Assembly: GCA_000471045.1 (NCBI GenBank) | Contig: KI301992.1 | Location: forward strand, 1,682,060-1,746,059 | Direction of reading: 5' to 3' | Length of the DNA: 64,000 bases | From: an actinobacterium LLX17 | Lineage (GTDB): Bacteria > Actinomycetota > Actinomycetes > Propionibacteriales > Nocardioidaceae | In this document: in pieces, positions 7,660 to 15,899 of the stretch | Position numbering within the stretch: position 1 is the first letter of the stretch | Layout: the number at the start of each line of letters is the position of its first letter | Program-made: the position numbers and the translations under genes | The notes under the pieces: generated by a model | Databases searched by the model: none | The model's input: the letters and a program-made list of their open reading frames with translations, nothing else | What the model was told of the DNA's origin: nothing

Positions 7660-9651
7660 ATGACAACTGCGACCGAGCCCGGATCTGCCCCGGAACGCCC
7701 ACGGCTCCGGCAGTCAGTCACCGGCCTGCCGGATCCGGGTGAGCGCGTCCCCGGCCTGGCCTGGCCGACCGCCGCCCTGTACGTGGGCACACTCGCGCTC
7801 TTCGCGGTCGAGATGCTGAGCCTGTTCGCCTGGGACGTGTCGCGCTGGCTCACCGTGCCGATGGGTGCAGCGGTGACGTTCCTGATGTTCAGCGTCCTGC
7901 ACGAGGCGACCCACCACGCGATCAGCACCCACACCCGGCTCAACGACGCATTCGGCCACGCCGCGGTGCCGTTCGTCGTGCCGTGGTCGACCTTCTCGCT
8001 CGTGAAGTACCTGCACATCGAGCACCACCGCAACACCAACGAGCCGAAGTCGATCGACCCCGATGCGTGGGCCGACGGCCCGCTCTGGCAGCTGCCGTTC
8101 CGCTGGGCGACGATCGACCTCTGGTACCTCGTCTTCTACGTGCGGCGGATGCCCGACCGGCCCCGCGGCGAGGTGACGCGGGTGCTGGCCGTGTTCGTCG
8201 GCGTGCTGGCCGCGTTCAGCGTGATCGTCGCGACCGGGCACGGCGCTGCCCTGCTGTGGGGGCTCCTGGTGCCGCAGCGCATCGGCCTGGTCGTGCTGGC
8301 GTGGTGGTTCGACTACCTGCCGCACCACGGCCTCACGACGACGCAGCGTGAGGACAAGTACCAGGCGACCCGCATCCGCGTGGGTGGCGAGAAGGTGCTC
8401 ACCCCCCTCTTCCTGTACCAGAACTACCACCTGGTCCATCACCTTCACCCGAGCGTCCCGTTCTACCGCTACGTCCGCGCGTGGCGCCGCAACGAGGAGG
8501 CGTACCTCGATCGCAACGCCGCGATCTCCACGTGGTTCGGACGGTCGCTGACGCCCAGCGAGTACCGCACCTGGCGGCGCCTGACCGACGAGCTGGACGG
8601 CGGGTCGTCCATGCGGCGACCGGTCTTCCACCCCCTGCGGGTCCGGTCGGTCGAGCCCGTGACGAGCGACAGCGTCGCCGTGACCTTCGACGTGCCGGCC
8701 GACCTCGCCGATGCCTACCGCTACGTGCAGGGACAGCACCTCACCCTCCGCGCCGTCGTCGACGGCCGGGAGGTCCGGCGCAGCTACTCCGTGATTGAAC
8801 CCGTCTCGGCCCGGACGCTGCGGGTCGCGGTCAAGCGCATCGACGGCGGCACGTTCTCGTCGTACGTCAACGACGAGCTCGCGGCCGACGACATCCTCGA
8901 CGTGATGACACCGACCGGCGGATTCCACGTGCCCCTCTTGCCCGACGCCGCCCGGCACCACGTCGGCGTGGTCGCGGGATCCGGCATCACCCCGCTGATG
9001 TCGACCATCGCGACCACGCTCGAGACGGAGCCCCACAGTCGCTTCACGCTCATCTACGGCAGCCGCACGACCGAGTCGACCATGTTCGCCGAGCGGCTCG
9101 CGGCGTGGCAGCGCACCTACGGCGACCGTCTTGAGGTGCACCACGTGCTCTCTCGGGAGGACGGCGCTCCCCTGGGCGGCCGCATCGATCCCGACCTGGT
9201 GGCCCGCCTCGTGCCGGACACAGCCGATGTCGCGGCCTGGTTCCTGTGCGGGCCGCAGGAGATGGTGACCGACCTGAAGATCGCGCTCGGCGAGGTGACG
9301 GACCCCGGCTGCATCGCGACGGAGGTCTTCCACGTCGAGCCCGCCAGCAACGCTGGCGTCGGGGTCGACGTGACCAGCGAGGTCACGGTGGCACTGGATG
9401 GCGTCGAGACCACGTTCAGCCTCGCGTCGGGCGGGGACTCGATCCTCGACGCCGCACTGCAGGCGGGCATCGACGCGCCGTACTCGTGCGCCGGTGGCGC
9501 CTGCGGCACGTGCCGGGCGCGTGTCCTGATCGGCTCGACCACCATGGACCAGAACCACGTGCTCGAGGAGGCCGAGGTGGCCGACGGCTACGTCCTCACC
9601 TGCCAGGCACACCCGACGACCGACGCCGTGCACGTCGACTACAACTCCTGA
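7660..9651 (+). CDS. Fatty-acid-desaturase-like oxygenase fused to FAD reductase and 2Fe-2S ferredoxin
   Basis: A 663-residue three-part protein. Residues 1-310 form a membrane di-iron desaturase/hydroxylase with His boxes HEATHH (81-86), HIEHH (119-123) and HLVHHLHP (about 258-265), plus hydrophobic helices. Residues 318-560 are a ferredoxin-NADP reductase-like module with the flavin motif RRSYSV (about 371-376) and the nucleotide motif VAGSGITPLM near 435-444. Residues 565-663 are a plant-type 2Fe-2S domain: CAGGACGTC gives C610, C615 and C618, with the fourth Cys at 648. Electrons can thus flow from NAD(P)H to the di-iron site in one chain. The substrate (acyl-CoA, lipid, carotenoid or hydrocarbon) is not evident. 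It is followed by a PucR-type regulator. Confidence 0.88.
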   Translation: MTTATEPGSAPERPRLRQSVTGLPDPGERVPGLAWPTAALYVGTLALFAVEMLSLFAWDVSRWLTVPMGAAVTFLMFSVLHEATHHAISTHTRLNDAFGHAAVPFVVPWSTFSLVKYLHIEHHRNTNEPKSIDPDAWADGPLWQLPFRWATIDLWYLVFYVRRMPDRPRGEVTRVLAVFVGVLAAFSVIVATGHGAALLWGLLVPQRIGLVVLAWWFDYLPHHGLTTTQREDKYQATRIRVGGEKVLTPLFLYQNYHLVHHLHPSVPFYRYVRAWRRNEEAYLDRNAAISTWFGRSLTPSEYRTWRRLTDELDGGSSMRRPVFHPLRVRSVEPVTSDSVAVTFDVPADLADAYRYVQGQHLTLRAVVDGREVRRSYSVIEPVSARTLRVAVKRIDGGTFSSYVNDELAADDILDVMTPTGGFHVPLLPDAARHHVGVVAGSGITPLMSTIATTLETEPHSRFTLIYGSRTTESTMFAERLAAWQRTYGDRLEVHHVLSREDGAPLGGRIDPDLVARLVPDTADVAAWFLCGPQEMVTDLKIALGEVTDPGCIATEVFHVEPASNAGVGVDVTSEVTVALDGVETTFSLASGGDSILDAALQAGIDAPYSCAGGACGTCRARVLIGSTTMDQNHVLEEAEVADGYVLTCQAHPTTDAVHVDYNS

Positions 9652-9677
9652 CGCGCGCCGGCCCCGGGGCGTGGGGC

Positions 9678-9683
9678 TATCGT
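9678..9683 (+). promoter_or_regulatory. -10 element, leaderless promoter of the PucR-type gene
   Basis: TATCGT, 6 nt before GTG 9690. This spacing selects GTG 9690 over ATG 9717 as start. Confidence 0.5.
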
Positions 9684-9689
9684 GACGGC

Positions 9690-10976
9690 GTGGCGACTGA
9701 CGCCGTCCCCGCGGGAATGTCCGCCTGGCTGCCGACCTTCTTGGCCGACGAGCTGCGCCCGGCCGCCGTCGACGCGTGGGTCGAGCGCACGGGCGCTGCG
9801 ATCCTGGCCGAGCTGCCCGAGCTGGCGCAACACCCCGACGTGGTCGACGTGCTCACCGAGGCGGTGCGCGAGCACTGGTTGGCGTTCCTCGCGGCGTTCG
9901 CCCGACCGGACTTCGAGTTCCACCTCGTCGACGCCGCAGCCCGCGTCGCCCGGGAGGTCGCCGCCCACCAGCTGCCGGTGGAGTCGCTGGTCAAGGTGTA
10001 CCAGGCCGCCCAGCAGGAGTCCTGGACGTACGTGACGACCGTCGTGCGGTCGATCCCGTCCGACGACATCGACCACGCGGCCGTCCTGATCTACCTCTGG
10101 ACGCGCGCCGGCACGTGGCTCGACCAGTCCGTCGGAGCGTCCATCGAGATCTACCACCAGGAGCGGAACCGCCGGGTGCGACGCGTCTCGGTGCAGCAGT
10201 ACGAGGTGGTGCAGGAGCTGCTGAACGGCGAGCCGGCCGACCTCCGTCGCACATCAGCAGCGCTCGGCGGCTACCCGCTCTCGGTCCTGCACACCGCGGT
10301 GGTGCTCGACAGCGAGGACGGTGAGGCGGTCGGCGAGCTCGAGGGCATCGCGCAGGACGCCGCGCGGGCACTGGGCGCGGGCCGCCCCCTGGTCGTGCAC
10401 CCGGGCGGCCGTCAGCTGTGGGCGTGGTTCGCGACCCGCGAGAGGCCGTCGGTCGACGGTCTCGACGACCTCGCTCCGGCACTTGCGTCCGCCGGGGCCC
10501 ACCTGTTCGTCGGAGTGCCGGGCCACGGGCCCGACGGCTTCGTCAGCAGTCATCAGGAGGCCGAGCAGGCCCGGCGACTGGCCCACGACGGCACGACCTG
10601 GGGGCGAGTCATGCGGTACGAGGAGGTCGAGGTCCTGGCGCTGCTCGGTCGCGGCCCCGATGTCGACCGCTTCGTGCGACGGACGCTGGGTCCGCTGGCC
10701 GAGCCCGGCGAGCCGACCGCCCGGCTCCGGGCCACGGTCTCAGCGTTCCTGCGGCACGGCGGCAACGTCGAGGACGCCGCGGCAGAGCTGGAGGTGCACC
10801 GCAACACCGTGCGCTACCGGCTGGCGCGGGCCGAGGAGCTGCTCGAGCGACCCGTGGCGCGGGCCGGCGACGAGCTGCTGCTCGCCGTGCGGCACCACGA
10901 CCTCTTCCACTGCGACGGTCAGGGCGTGCGGAGCAGGTCGGCGAGATCGTCGAGCGCACCCGGGACGAGCGCGTAG
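9690..10976 (+). CDS. PucR/CdaR-family transcriptional regulator
   Basis: 428 residues. The N-terminal half is a helical sensor region of the type found in many actinobacterial PucR-like proteins (LPVESLVKVYQAAQQESW near 90-110). The C-terminal HTH_30 domain near 348-400 has the diagnostic FLRHGGNVEDAAAELEVHRNTVRYRL. It lies 38 bp after the desaturase-reductase gene on the same strand and is its probable regulator. Its last 58 bp overlap the convergent arsR gene, an unusually long overlap; the extra C-terminal stretch after HHDLFHCDGQ is low complexity, so the original stop may have been lost. Confidence 0.85.
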   Translation: MATDAVPAGMSAWLPTFLADELRPAAVDAWVERTGAAILAELPELAQHPDVVDVLTEAVREHWLAFLAAFARPDFEFHLVDAAARVAREVAAHQLPVESLVKVYQAAQQESWTYVTTVVRSIPSDDIDHAAVLIYLWTRAGTWLDQSVGASIEIYHQERNRRVRRVSVQQYEVVQELLNGEPADLRRTSAALGGYPLSVLHTAVVLDSEDGEAVGELEGIAQDAARALGAGRPLVVHPGGRQLWAWFATRERPSVDGLDDLAPALASAGAHLFVGVPGHGPDGFVSSHQEAEQARRLAHDGTTWGRVMRYEEVEVLALLGRGPDVDRFVRRTLGPLAEPGEPTARLRATVSAFLRHGGNVEDAAAELEVHRNTVRYRLARAEELLERPVARAGDELLLAVRHHDLFHCDGQGVRSRSARSSSAPGTSA

Positions 10977-11245
10977 AACGACCACGTGCCCCGCTTGGTG
11001 CGGGTCATCAGCCCTGCGTCGACCAGCACCTTCAGGTGGTGCGAGACCGTCGGCTGCGACAGCGCGATCGGCTCGGTGAGGTCGCAGACGCAGGCCTCCT
11101 GCCCCTCGTGCGCGGCCACCAGCGACAGCAGGCGCAGGCGGGTCGGATCGCCGATCGCCTTGAACTTCGCGGCCAGCGCCGCGGCACTCTCGCCGCTCAT
11201 CGCCTCGCGGACGATGGGCGCGCAGCAGAGGTCCGTGGTGGCCAT
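10919..11245 (-). CDS. arsR: ArsR-family arsenic-responsive repressor
   Basis: 108 residues with a winged helix-turn-helix (SQPTVSHHLKVLVDAGLMT near 65-83). The metalloid site candidates are CVCDL (two Cys near 52-54) and an N-terminal Cys pair (LCCAP, residues 6-8 region). It is transcribed divergently from acr3; the shared 112-bp spacer holds a strong promoter with overlapping inverted repeats. It should release DNA on binding arsenite (family knowledge). It ends inside the 3' end of the PucR-type gene on the other strand. Confidence 0.92.
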   Translation of the reverse strand: MATTDLCCAPIVREAMSGESAAALAAKFKAIGDPTRLRLLSLVAAHEGQEACVCDLTEPIALSQPTVSHHLKVLVDAGLMTRTKRGTWSFYALVPGALDDLADLLRTP

Positions 11246-11267
11246 GTCAGCCAGTATGACCCATGCA

Positions 11268-11295
11268 TTGACATTCGTCGATGTATTGCTACGGT
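11268..11295 (+). promoter_or_regulatory. Promoter of the acr3-arsC-arsC-arsO operon with ArsR operator
   Basis: -35 TTGACA (11268-11273), 16-bp spacer, -10 TACGGT (11290-11295). An inverted repeat ACAT-tcgtcg-ATGT (11271-11284) sits over the -35 and spacer, ideally placed for repression by ArsR. Confidence 0.75.
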
Positions 11296-11302
11296 GAGTC
11301 TG

Positions 11303-11320
11303 CATCGACAGTCTTCGATG
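11303..11320. promoter_or_regulatory. Second ArsR operator candidate
   Basis: CATCGA-cagtct-TCGATG, perfect 6-bp arms just downstream of the -10. It shares the half-site TCGATG with the promoter-overlapping site at 11278-11283. Confidence 0.6.
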
Positions 11321-11357
11321 AATGTGAACAGCCCGTGAACACGAACGAAGGACCCCC

Positions 11358-12443
11358 GTGAGCGACTCCCTCACCACGACCGACCCGGCCGACGAGGTCG
11401 TGGCCCGACTCTCCGTCCTCGACCGCTTCCTGCCGGTGTGGATCGCCGTGGCCATGGCCGTCGGCCTGCTGCTCGGCCGCACCTGGACCGACCTGGTCGA
11501 CGCCCTCGAGTCCTTCACCGTCGGCTCGGTCTCGGTGCCGATCGCCATCGGCCTGCTGGTCATGATGTACCCGGTGCTGGCGAAGGTCCGGTACTCCGAG
11601 ACCCGCCGCGTCACCGACGATCGCCGTCTGTTGATCGCCTCGCTCGTGCTCAACTGGCTCCTCGGGCCGGCCCTGATGTTCGCCCTCGCCTGGCTGCTGC
11701 TGCCGGACCTGCCGGAGTACCGCACCGGCCTGATCATCGTCGGCCTGGCCCGCTGCATCGCGATGGTGATGATCTGGAACGACCTCGCCTGCGGTGACCG
11801 CGAGGCCGCTGCCGTGCTCGTGGCCGTCAACTCGGTCTTCCAGGTGTTCGCGTTCGCGGCCCTGGGTTGGTTCTACCTGCAGACGCTGCCGGGCTGGCTC
11901 GGCCTGGAGACCACCAGCGCGGAGTTCTCGATCGGTGCCATCACCGCCAGCGTGCTCGTCTTCCTGGGCATCCCGCTCCTCGCCGGCTTCCTCACCCGCG
12001 TCGTCGGCGAACGCACCAAGGGCCGCGACTGGTACGAGGACACCTTCCTCCCCCGCCTCGGCCCGTGGGCGCTCTACGGCCTGCTCTTCACGATCGTGCT
12101 GCTGTTCGCCCTGCAGGGTGACGCCATCACCAGCAACCCGCTCGACGTCGTGCGCATCGCCCTGCCCCTGCTGGCCTACTTCGCCATCACCTTCGCGCTC
12201 GGCATGGTGCTGGGACGTCAGCTGCGACTCGGCTACGCCAAGACCGCGACGCTCGCGTTCACGGCTGCCGGCAACAACTTCGAGCTCGCCATCGCCGTCG
12301 CGATCGGCACCTTCGGCGCCACCTCGGGCCAGGCGCTCGCCGGTGTCGTCGGCCCGCTCATCGAGGTCCCCGTGCTGGTGGGCCTCGTCTACGTGGCCCT
12401 GTGGTCACGCCGCTTCTTCGCCCCGACAGGAGACCGCGCATGA
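11358..12443 (+). CDS. acr3: ACR3-family arsenite efflux carrier
   Basis: 361 residues with about ten membrane segments. The ACR3 hallmark is present around ARCIAMVMIWNDLACGD, where the essential Cys of the fourth transmembrane helix lies, and in GNNFELAIAVAIGTFG near 300. It exports arsenite using the proton gradient (family). GTG 11358 has AAGGA about 7 nt upstream. The stop overlaps the first arsC start (ATGA). Confidence 0.95.
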   Translation: MSDSLTTTDPADEVVARLSVLDRFLPVWIAVAMAVGLLLGRTWTDLVDALESFTVGSVSVPIAIGLLVMMYPVLAKVRYSETRRVTDDRRLLIASLVLNWLLGPALMFALAWLLLPDLPEYRTGLIIVGLARCIAMVMIWNDLACGDREAAAVLVAVNSVFQVFAFAALGWFYLQTLPGWLGLETTSAEFSIGAITASVLVFLGIPLLAGFLTRVVGERTKGRDWYEDTFLPRLGPWALYGLLFTIVLLFALQGDAITSNPLDVVRIALPLLAYFAITFALGMVLGRQLRLGYAKTATLAFTAAGNNFELAIAVAIGTFGATSGQALAGVVGPLIEVPVLVGLVYVALWSRRFFAPTGDRA

Positions 12444-13057
12444 CCACGACAGCACCCGACGCCCACCAGGCCACCATCGACGACCTCGCCTACGCCTTCG
12501 ACGGCGTGTTCACGCAGACCCAGATCGCTGACGCCGTCGCCAGTGCACGCCAGGCCCTGGAGCCGACGGCCACGGTGCAGACCTACCTGCCGGTGCTGGT
12601 CCGCCGGTACGCGACCGAGCTGCTGACCGCCCAGGCGCAGGCCGACGGGACCCGACCCAAGGCCGTGCCGGAGATCCTCTTCGTCTGCGTCCACAACGCG
12701 GGCCGGTCCCAGATGGCGGCGGCGATCGCCGAGCACCTGGCCCCGGGACGCGTCCACGTCCGCTCGGCCGGATCCGCGCCGTCGGGCGAGATCAACCCGC
12801 AGGCCGTGGCCGTGCTCGCCGAGCGCGGTATCGACCTGACGGCGGCCTACCCCAAGCCCCTGACCGACACCGTGGTCCACGCCGCCGACGTCATCGTGAC
12901 GATGGGCTGCGGCGACGAGTGCCCGTACTTCCCCGGCAAGCAGTACCTCGACTGGGAGGTCGCCGACCCTGACGGCGCGACCCTCGAGCAGGTGCGCGAC
13001 ATCCGTGACGACATCCAGGGGCGCATCACGAGCCTCCTGCGCGACCTCGACCTCTGA
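12440..13057 (+). CDS. arsC: Arsenate reductase with N-terminal helical domain (LMW-phosphatase type)
   Basis: 205 residues. Residues 1-70 are a helical domain (three-helix bundle type seen in actinobacterial ArsC proteins). Residues 77-205 are the low-molecular-weight phosphatase-like catalytic domain with C83-V-H-N-A-G-R89-S and the pair C157-G-D-E-C161. In actinobacteria such enzymes reduce arsenate through mycothiol and mycoredoxin; that is family knowledge. Overlaps acr3 by 4 bp; followed after 17 bp by a second arsC. Confidence 0.92.
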   Translation: MTTTAPDAHQATIDDLAYAFDGVFTQTQIADAVASARQALEPTATVQTYLPVLVRRYATELLTAQAQADGTRPKAVPEILFVCVHNAGRSQMAAAIAEHLAPGRVHVRSAGSAPSGEINPQAVAVLAERGIDLTAAYPKPLTDTVVHAADVIVTMGCGDECPYFPGKQYLDWEVADPDGATLEQVRDIRDDIQGRITSLLRDLDL

Positions 13058-13074
13058 CCACGAAGGACACCGTC

Positions 13075-13488
13075 ATGACCGAGACCACCACCCCCGCCCG
13101 TCCCAGCGTCCTGTTCGTCTGCGTCCACAACGCCGGACGCTCGCAGATGGCCGCCGGGTTCCTGACCCATCTCGCCGGCGATCGGATCGACGTCCGCTCC
13201 GCCGGGTCGATGCCCGGCGACCAGATCAATCCCGTGGCCGTCGAGGCGATGGCCGAGGTCGGCATCGACATCACCGGCGAGCAGCCCAAGAAGCTCACCG
13301 ACGACGCCGTGATCGCCTCCGACGTCGTCATCACGATGGGCTGCGGCGACGAGTGCCCCTACTTCCCGGGCAAGCGGTACGAGGACTGGGTCCTCACCGA
13401 TCCCGCCGGCCAGGGGATCGAGGTCGTCCGCGAGGTGCGTGACGAGATCCGCGGCCGCATCGAGACCCTGATCGAGTCCCTCTCATGA
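13075..13488 (+). CDS. arsC: Arsenate reductase, single-domain (LMW-phosphatase type)
   Basis: 137 residues, only the catalytic domain: C16-V-H-N-A-G-R22-S and C90-G-D-E-C94. It is clearly a paralogue of the catalytic half of the upstream gene (same CGDECPYFPGK block), so the two arose by duplication. GAAGGA lies 13 nt before ATG 13075. Its stop overlaps the arsO start (ATGA). Confidence 0.92.
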   Translation: MTETTTPARPSVLFVCVHNAGRSQMAAGFLTHLAGDRIDVRSAGSMPGDQINPVAVEAMAEVGIDITGEQPKKLTDDAVIASDVVITMGCGDECPYFPGKRYEDWVLTDPAGQGIEVVREVRDEIRGRIETLIESLS

Positions 13489-14813
13489 CGGGCCGCGACA
13501 TGACCGACCTCCCCGTCGTCGTGATCGGGGCGGGCCCGACCGGCTTGGCGGCCGCAGCCCACCTGCGGGAACGCGACCTCCCGGTGGTGGTGCTCGAGGC
13601 CGGCCCCTCGGCCGGCGCCGCGGTGCGCGAGTGGGGCCACGTGCGGCTGTTCTCTCCGTGGTCCGAGCTCGTCGATCCCGCGGCCGAGAAGCTGCTGGGC
13701 GCCACCGGCTGGACCGCCCCGAGCCCCACCCGCTACCCCACCGGCGCCGACTGGGCCGACCGTTACTTGCAGCCGTTGGCCGACGAGCTCGGCGATGCCG
13801 TCCACTACGACAGCGAGGTCACCGCAGTGACCCGGTCCGGTCGCGACCGCCTGGTCAGCTCGGGCCGCGACGAGTCGGCCTTCACGGTGCACGTCCGAGC
13901 CGGCGGCCGTCACGAGACGCTGACCGCACGCGCCGTGGTCGATGCCTCCGGCACCTGGACGCGTCCCAACCCTCTGGGCAGCGACGGCGTCCCCGCCGTC
14001 GGAGAGCTCGAGGCCGATGAACGCATCACGCACCGCATCCCCGACCTCGCCGATCCCCGCTCCGTCGAGCGGTACGCCGACAAGCACGTCGTCGTCGCCG
14101 GCACCGGGGCGTCGGCGAAGGGCGCACTGATCGGTCTGGTGCGTCTGGCCGAGGCCCACCCGGACACCCGCATCACCTGGCTCGTCCGGCGCCCGTCGGT
14201 CGGCGCCTCGTTCGCCGGGGGCGGCCAGGACGAGCTGCCCGCGCGGGGCGAGCTGGGCGAGCGGGCCAGGGAGGCCGTCAACGCCGGACCGGTCCGCACG
14301 CTCACCGGCTTCCGCACCGCGCGGATCGAGACCGCCGGCCCGACCCTGCGCCTGGAGTCCCACGACGGACAGACGGTCGATGACGTCGACGAGGTGATCG
14401 TGCTGACCGGGTTCCGGCCCGACCTGTCGTTCGTCACCGAGCTGCGACTCGACCTCGACCCTGTGCTCGAGTCGCCCCGCACCCTGGCGCCCCTGATCGA
14501 TCCCAACGAGCACTCCTGTGGCACGGTCTACCCGCACGGCGCCGCGGAGCTCGCTCAGCCCGAGGTCGGGTACTACCCCGTCGGCATGAAGTCCTACGGC
14601 CGCGCCACGTCGTTCCTCGCCCTCACGGGCTTCGAGCAGACTCGCTCCGTCGCCGCCGCGATCGCCGGCGACCACGAGTCGGCTGCCCGCGTCGAGCTGA
14701 CCCTGCCGGACACGGGCGTGTGCGGTGGTGCCGGGCAGTTCGAGGACACCCAGGCGACCGACGGCGGCGGGTGCTGCGGCGCGCCTCAACTGGTGGAGCT
14801 CAGCCAGCCCTGA
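13485..14813 (+). CDS. arsO: ArsO-like flavin-dependent monooxygenase/oxidoreductase
   Basis: 442 residues. FAD-binding GAGPTGLAAAAHL lies near 15-28 and a second Rossmann motif VVAGTGASAKGALIG near 203-217, giving a flavoprotein monooxygenase or thioredoxin-reductase-like fold. The C-terminal tail is Cys-rich (TGVCGG and GGGCCG), probably a metalloid or metal ligand set. ArsO proteins are described in Streptomyces ars operons, with unproven function. Last gene of the ars operon; its end overlaps the convergent zinc-ribbon gene by 28 bp. Confidence 0.8.
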   Translation: MTGRDMTDLPVVVIGAGPTGLAAAAHLRERDLPVVVLEAGPSAGAAVREWGHVRLFSPWSELVDPAAEKLLGATGWTAPSPTRYPTGADWADRYLQPLADELGDAVHYDSEVTAVTRSGRDRLVSSGRDESAFTVHVRAGGRHETLTARAVVDASGTWTRPNPLGSDGVPAVGELEADERITHRIPDLADPRSVERYADKHVVVAGTGASAKGALIGLVRLAEAHPDTRITWLVRRPSVGASFAGGGQDELPARGELGERAREAVNAGPVRTLTGFRTARIETAGPTLRLESHDGQTVDDVDEVIVLTGFRPDLSFVTELRLDLDPVLESPRTLAPLIDPNEHSCGTVYPHGAAELAQPEVGYYPVGMKSYGRATSFLALTGFEQTRSVAAAIAGDHESAARVELTLPDTGVCGGAGQFEDTQATDGGGCCGAPQLVELSQP

Positions 14814-15442
14814 GTGCGACAGAAGCGCACGAACGCCTCCACCGTGGGGTGGTCCGGCAGGTCGCCGGCGACGGTCCGCAGGACCGCGGGGTCCGACAGC
14901 CGTTGCGCCGGGCCGAGCTGGCGCCCCAGCATGATGAGGGCGACCGGGTCATGATCGGCCTCGGCCTCCTGGAAGGCCTCGATGGCCTGCCGGACCGTCG
15001 GAACGGCCGCAGCCTTCGCCGGGGCGGGCTCCGGCACGGCCTGAGCCTGGGCGGGCCGCGCCGGAGCATGTGAGGGCCGCGGCGGCTCGGGCGCCGGTGC
15101 CAGGGGTTGGTCGGTGACCGTCAATCGGCGCGCCGCCGAGACGTAGGTCGACGGCAGAGGCGTGCCGTGCTGCAGGTAAGCCTCGAGGACCTCCGCGTCA
15201 CACGCCGGACAGACGACCACCTGCCGACGTCCCACCACGGACAACTGATTGCCGCGGGGCGTGTGCGTCAGCAGCTGCGGCGCCGTGGTGAGCCCGGTCC
15301 CCCCGCACCCCAGGCACGGGCGTTCACCACGGGCCCAACGGTGGTCGCACGCACCGCACCGGAGCACGACCTCGTCGCCCGACATGCTGCCGGTGATCTC
15401 GTCTGCCGCGCAGGCGGGGCACCGCTGCTCGTCGGCGTCCAT
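14786..15442 (-). CDS. Zinc-ribbon protein of unknown function
   Basis: 218 residues. Three CxxC-type pairs lie in the first 85 residues (CPAC, CGAC, CLGCGGTG, and later CPAC), suggesting one or two zinc ribbons, with a DnaJ-like CxxCxG. A Pro/Ala-rich linker (about 110-145) is followed by a helical C-terminal domain. Not assigned to a named family. GAAGGG precedes ATG 15442. It diverges from the MerR gene with a 58-bp spacer. Confidence 0.7.
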   Translation of the reverse strand: MDADEQRCPACAADEITGSMSGDEVVLRCGACDHRWARGERPCLGCGGTGLTTAPQLLTHTPRGNQLSVVGRRQVVVCPACDAEVLEAYLQHGTPLPSTYVSAARRLTVTDQPLAPAPEPPRPSHAPARPAQAQAVPEPAPAKAAAVPTVRQAIEAFQEAEADHDPVALIMLGRQLGPAQRLSDPAVLRTVAGDLPDHPTVEAFVRFCRTQGWLSSTS

Positions 15443-15500
15443 GCCATCCCTTCCGGTCGCCGGTCGTTACAGTCATCCCCAACCCATGATGGAGGCTGGT

Positions 15501-15890
15501 GTGGACGGGCGGATGAAGATCGGCGAGGTCGCCGACCGCGTGGGCCTCAGCCTGCGCACGATCCGGTTCTACGAGGAAGCCGGTCTGGTCACCCCCGACG
15601 CCCGGAGCACCGGAGGATTTCGCCTCTACACCGAGGACGCGATCGACCGGCTCACGCTCATCAAGGCGATGAAGCCGCTCGACTTCAGCGTCGAGGAGAT
15701 CGCCGAGGTGCTGACGAGCCTGGACACCCTGGCGACCGACGACGCCGACCCGACGGAGCGCGATGCCGCAGCGCAACAGCTCGCCGCTGTGCGGCTCGTG
15801 GTGGACGAGCGCCTCACCCGACTGCTGGAGCGCGCCGAGCGGGCCCGGGAGTTCGCCCGGATGCTCGACGAACTCCCCCCACACACCTAG
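15501..15890 (+). CDS. MerR-family transcriptional regulator
   Basis: 129 residues. The winged helix begins MKIGEVADRVGLSLRTIRFYEEAGLV and contains TGGFRLYTEDAIDRL, both standard MerR. A coiled dimerisation helix follows. No Cys metal or Fe-S site is seen, so it is not SoxR- or metal-type; the ligand is unknown. GTG 15501 was chosen because GGAGG (15491-15495) is 5 nt upstream; ATGs at 15486, 15489 and 15513 are alternatives. Convergent with the SulP gene 9 bp downstream. Confidence 0.88.
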   Translation: MDGRMKIGEVADRVGLSLRTIRFYEEAGLVTPDARSTGGFRLYTEDAIDRLTLIKAMKPLDFSVEEIAEVLTSLDTLATDDADPTERDAAAQQLAAVRLVVDERLTRLLERAERAREFARMLDELPPHT

Positions 15891-15899
15891 CGACCTGAC

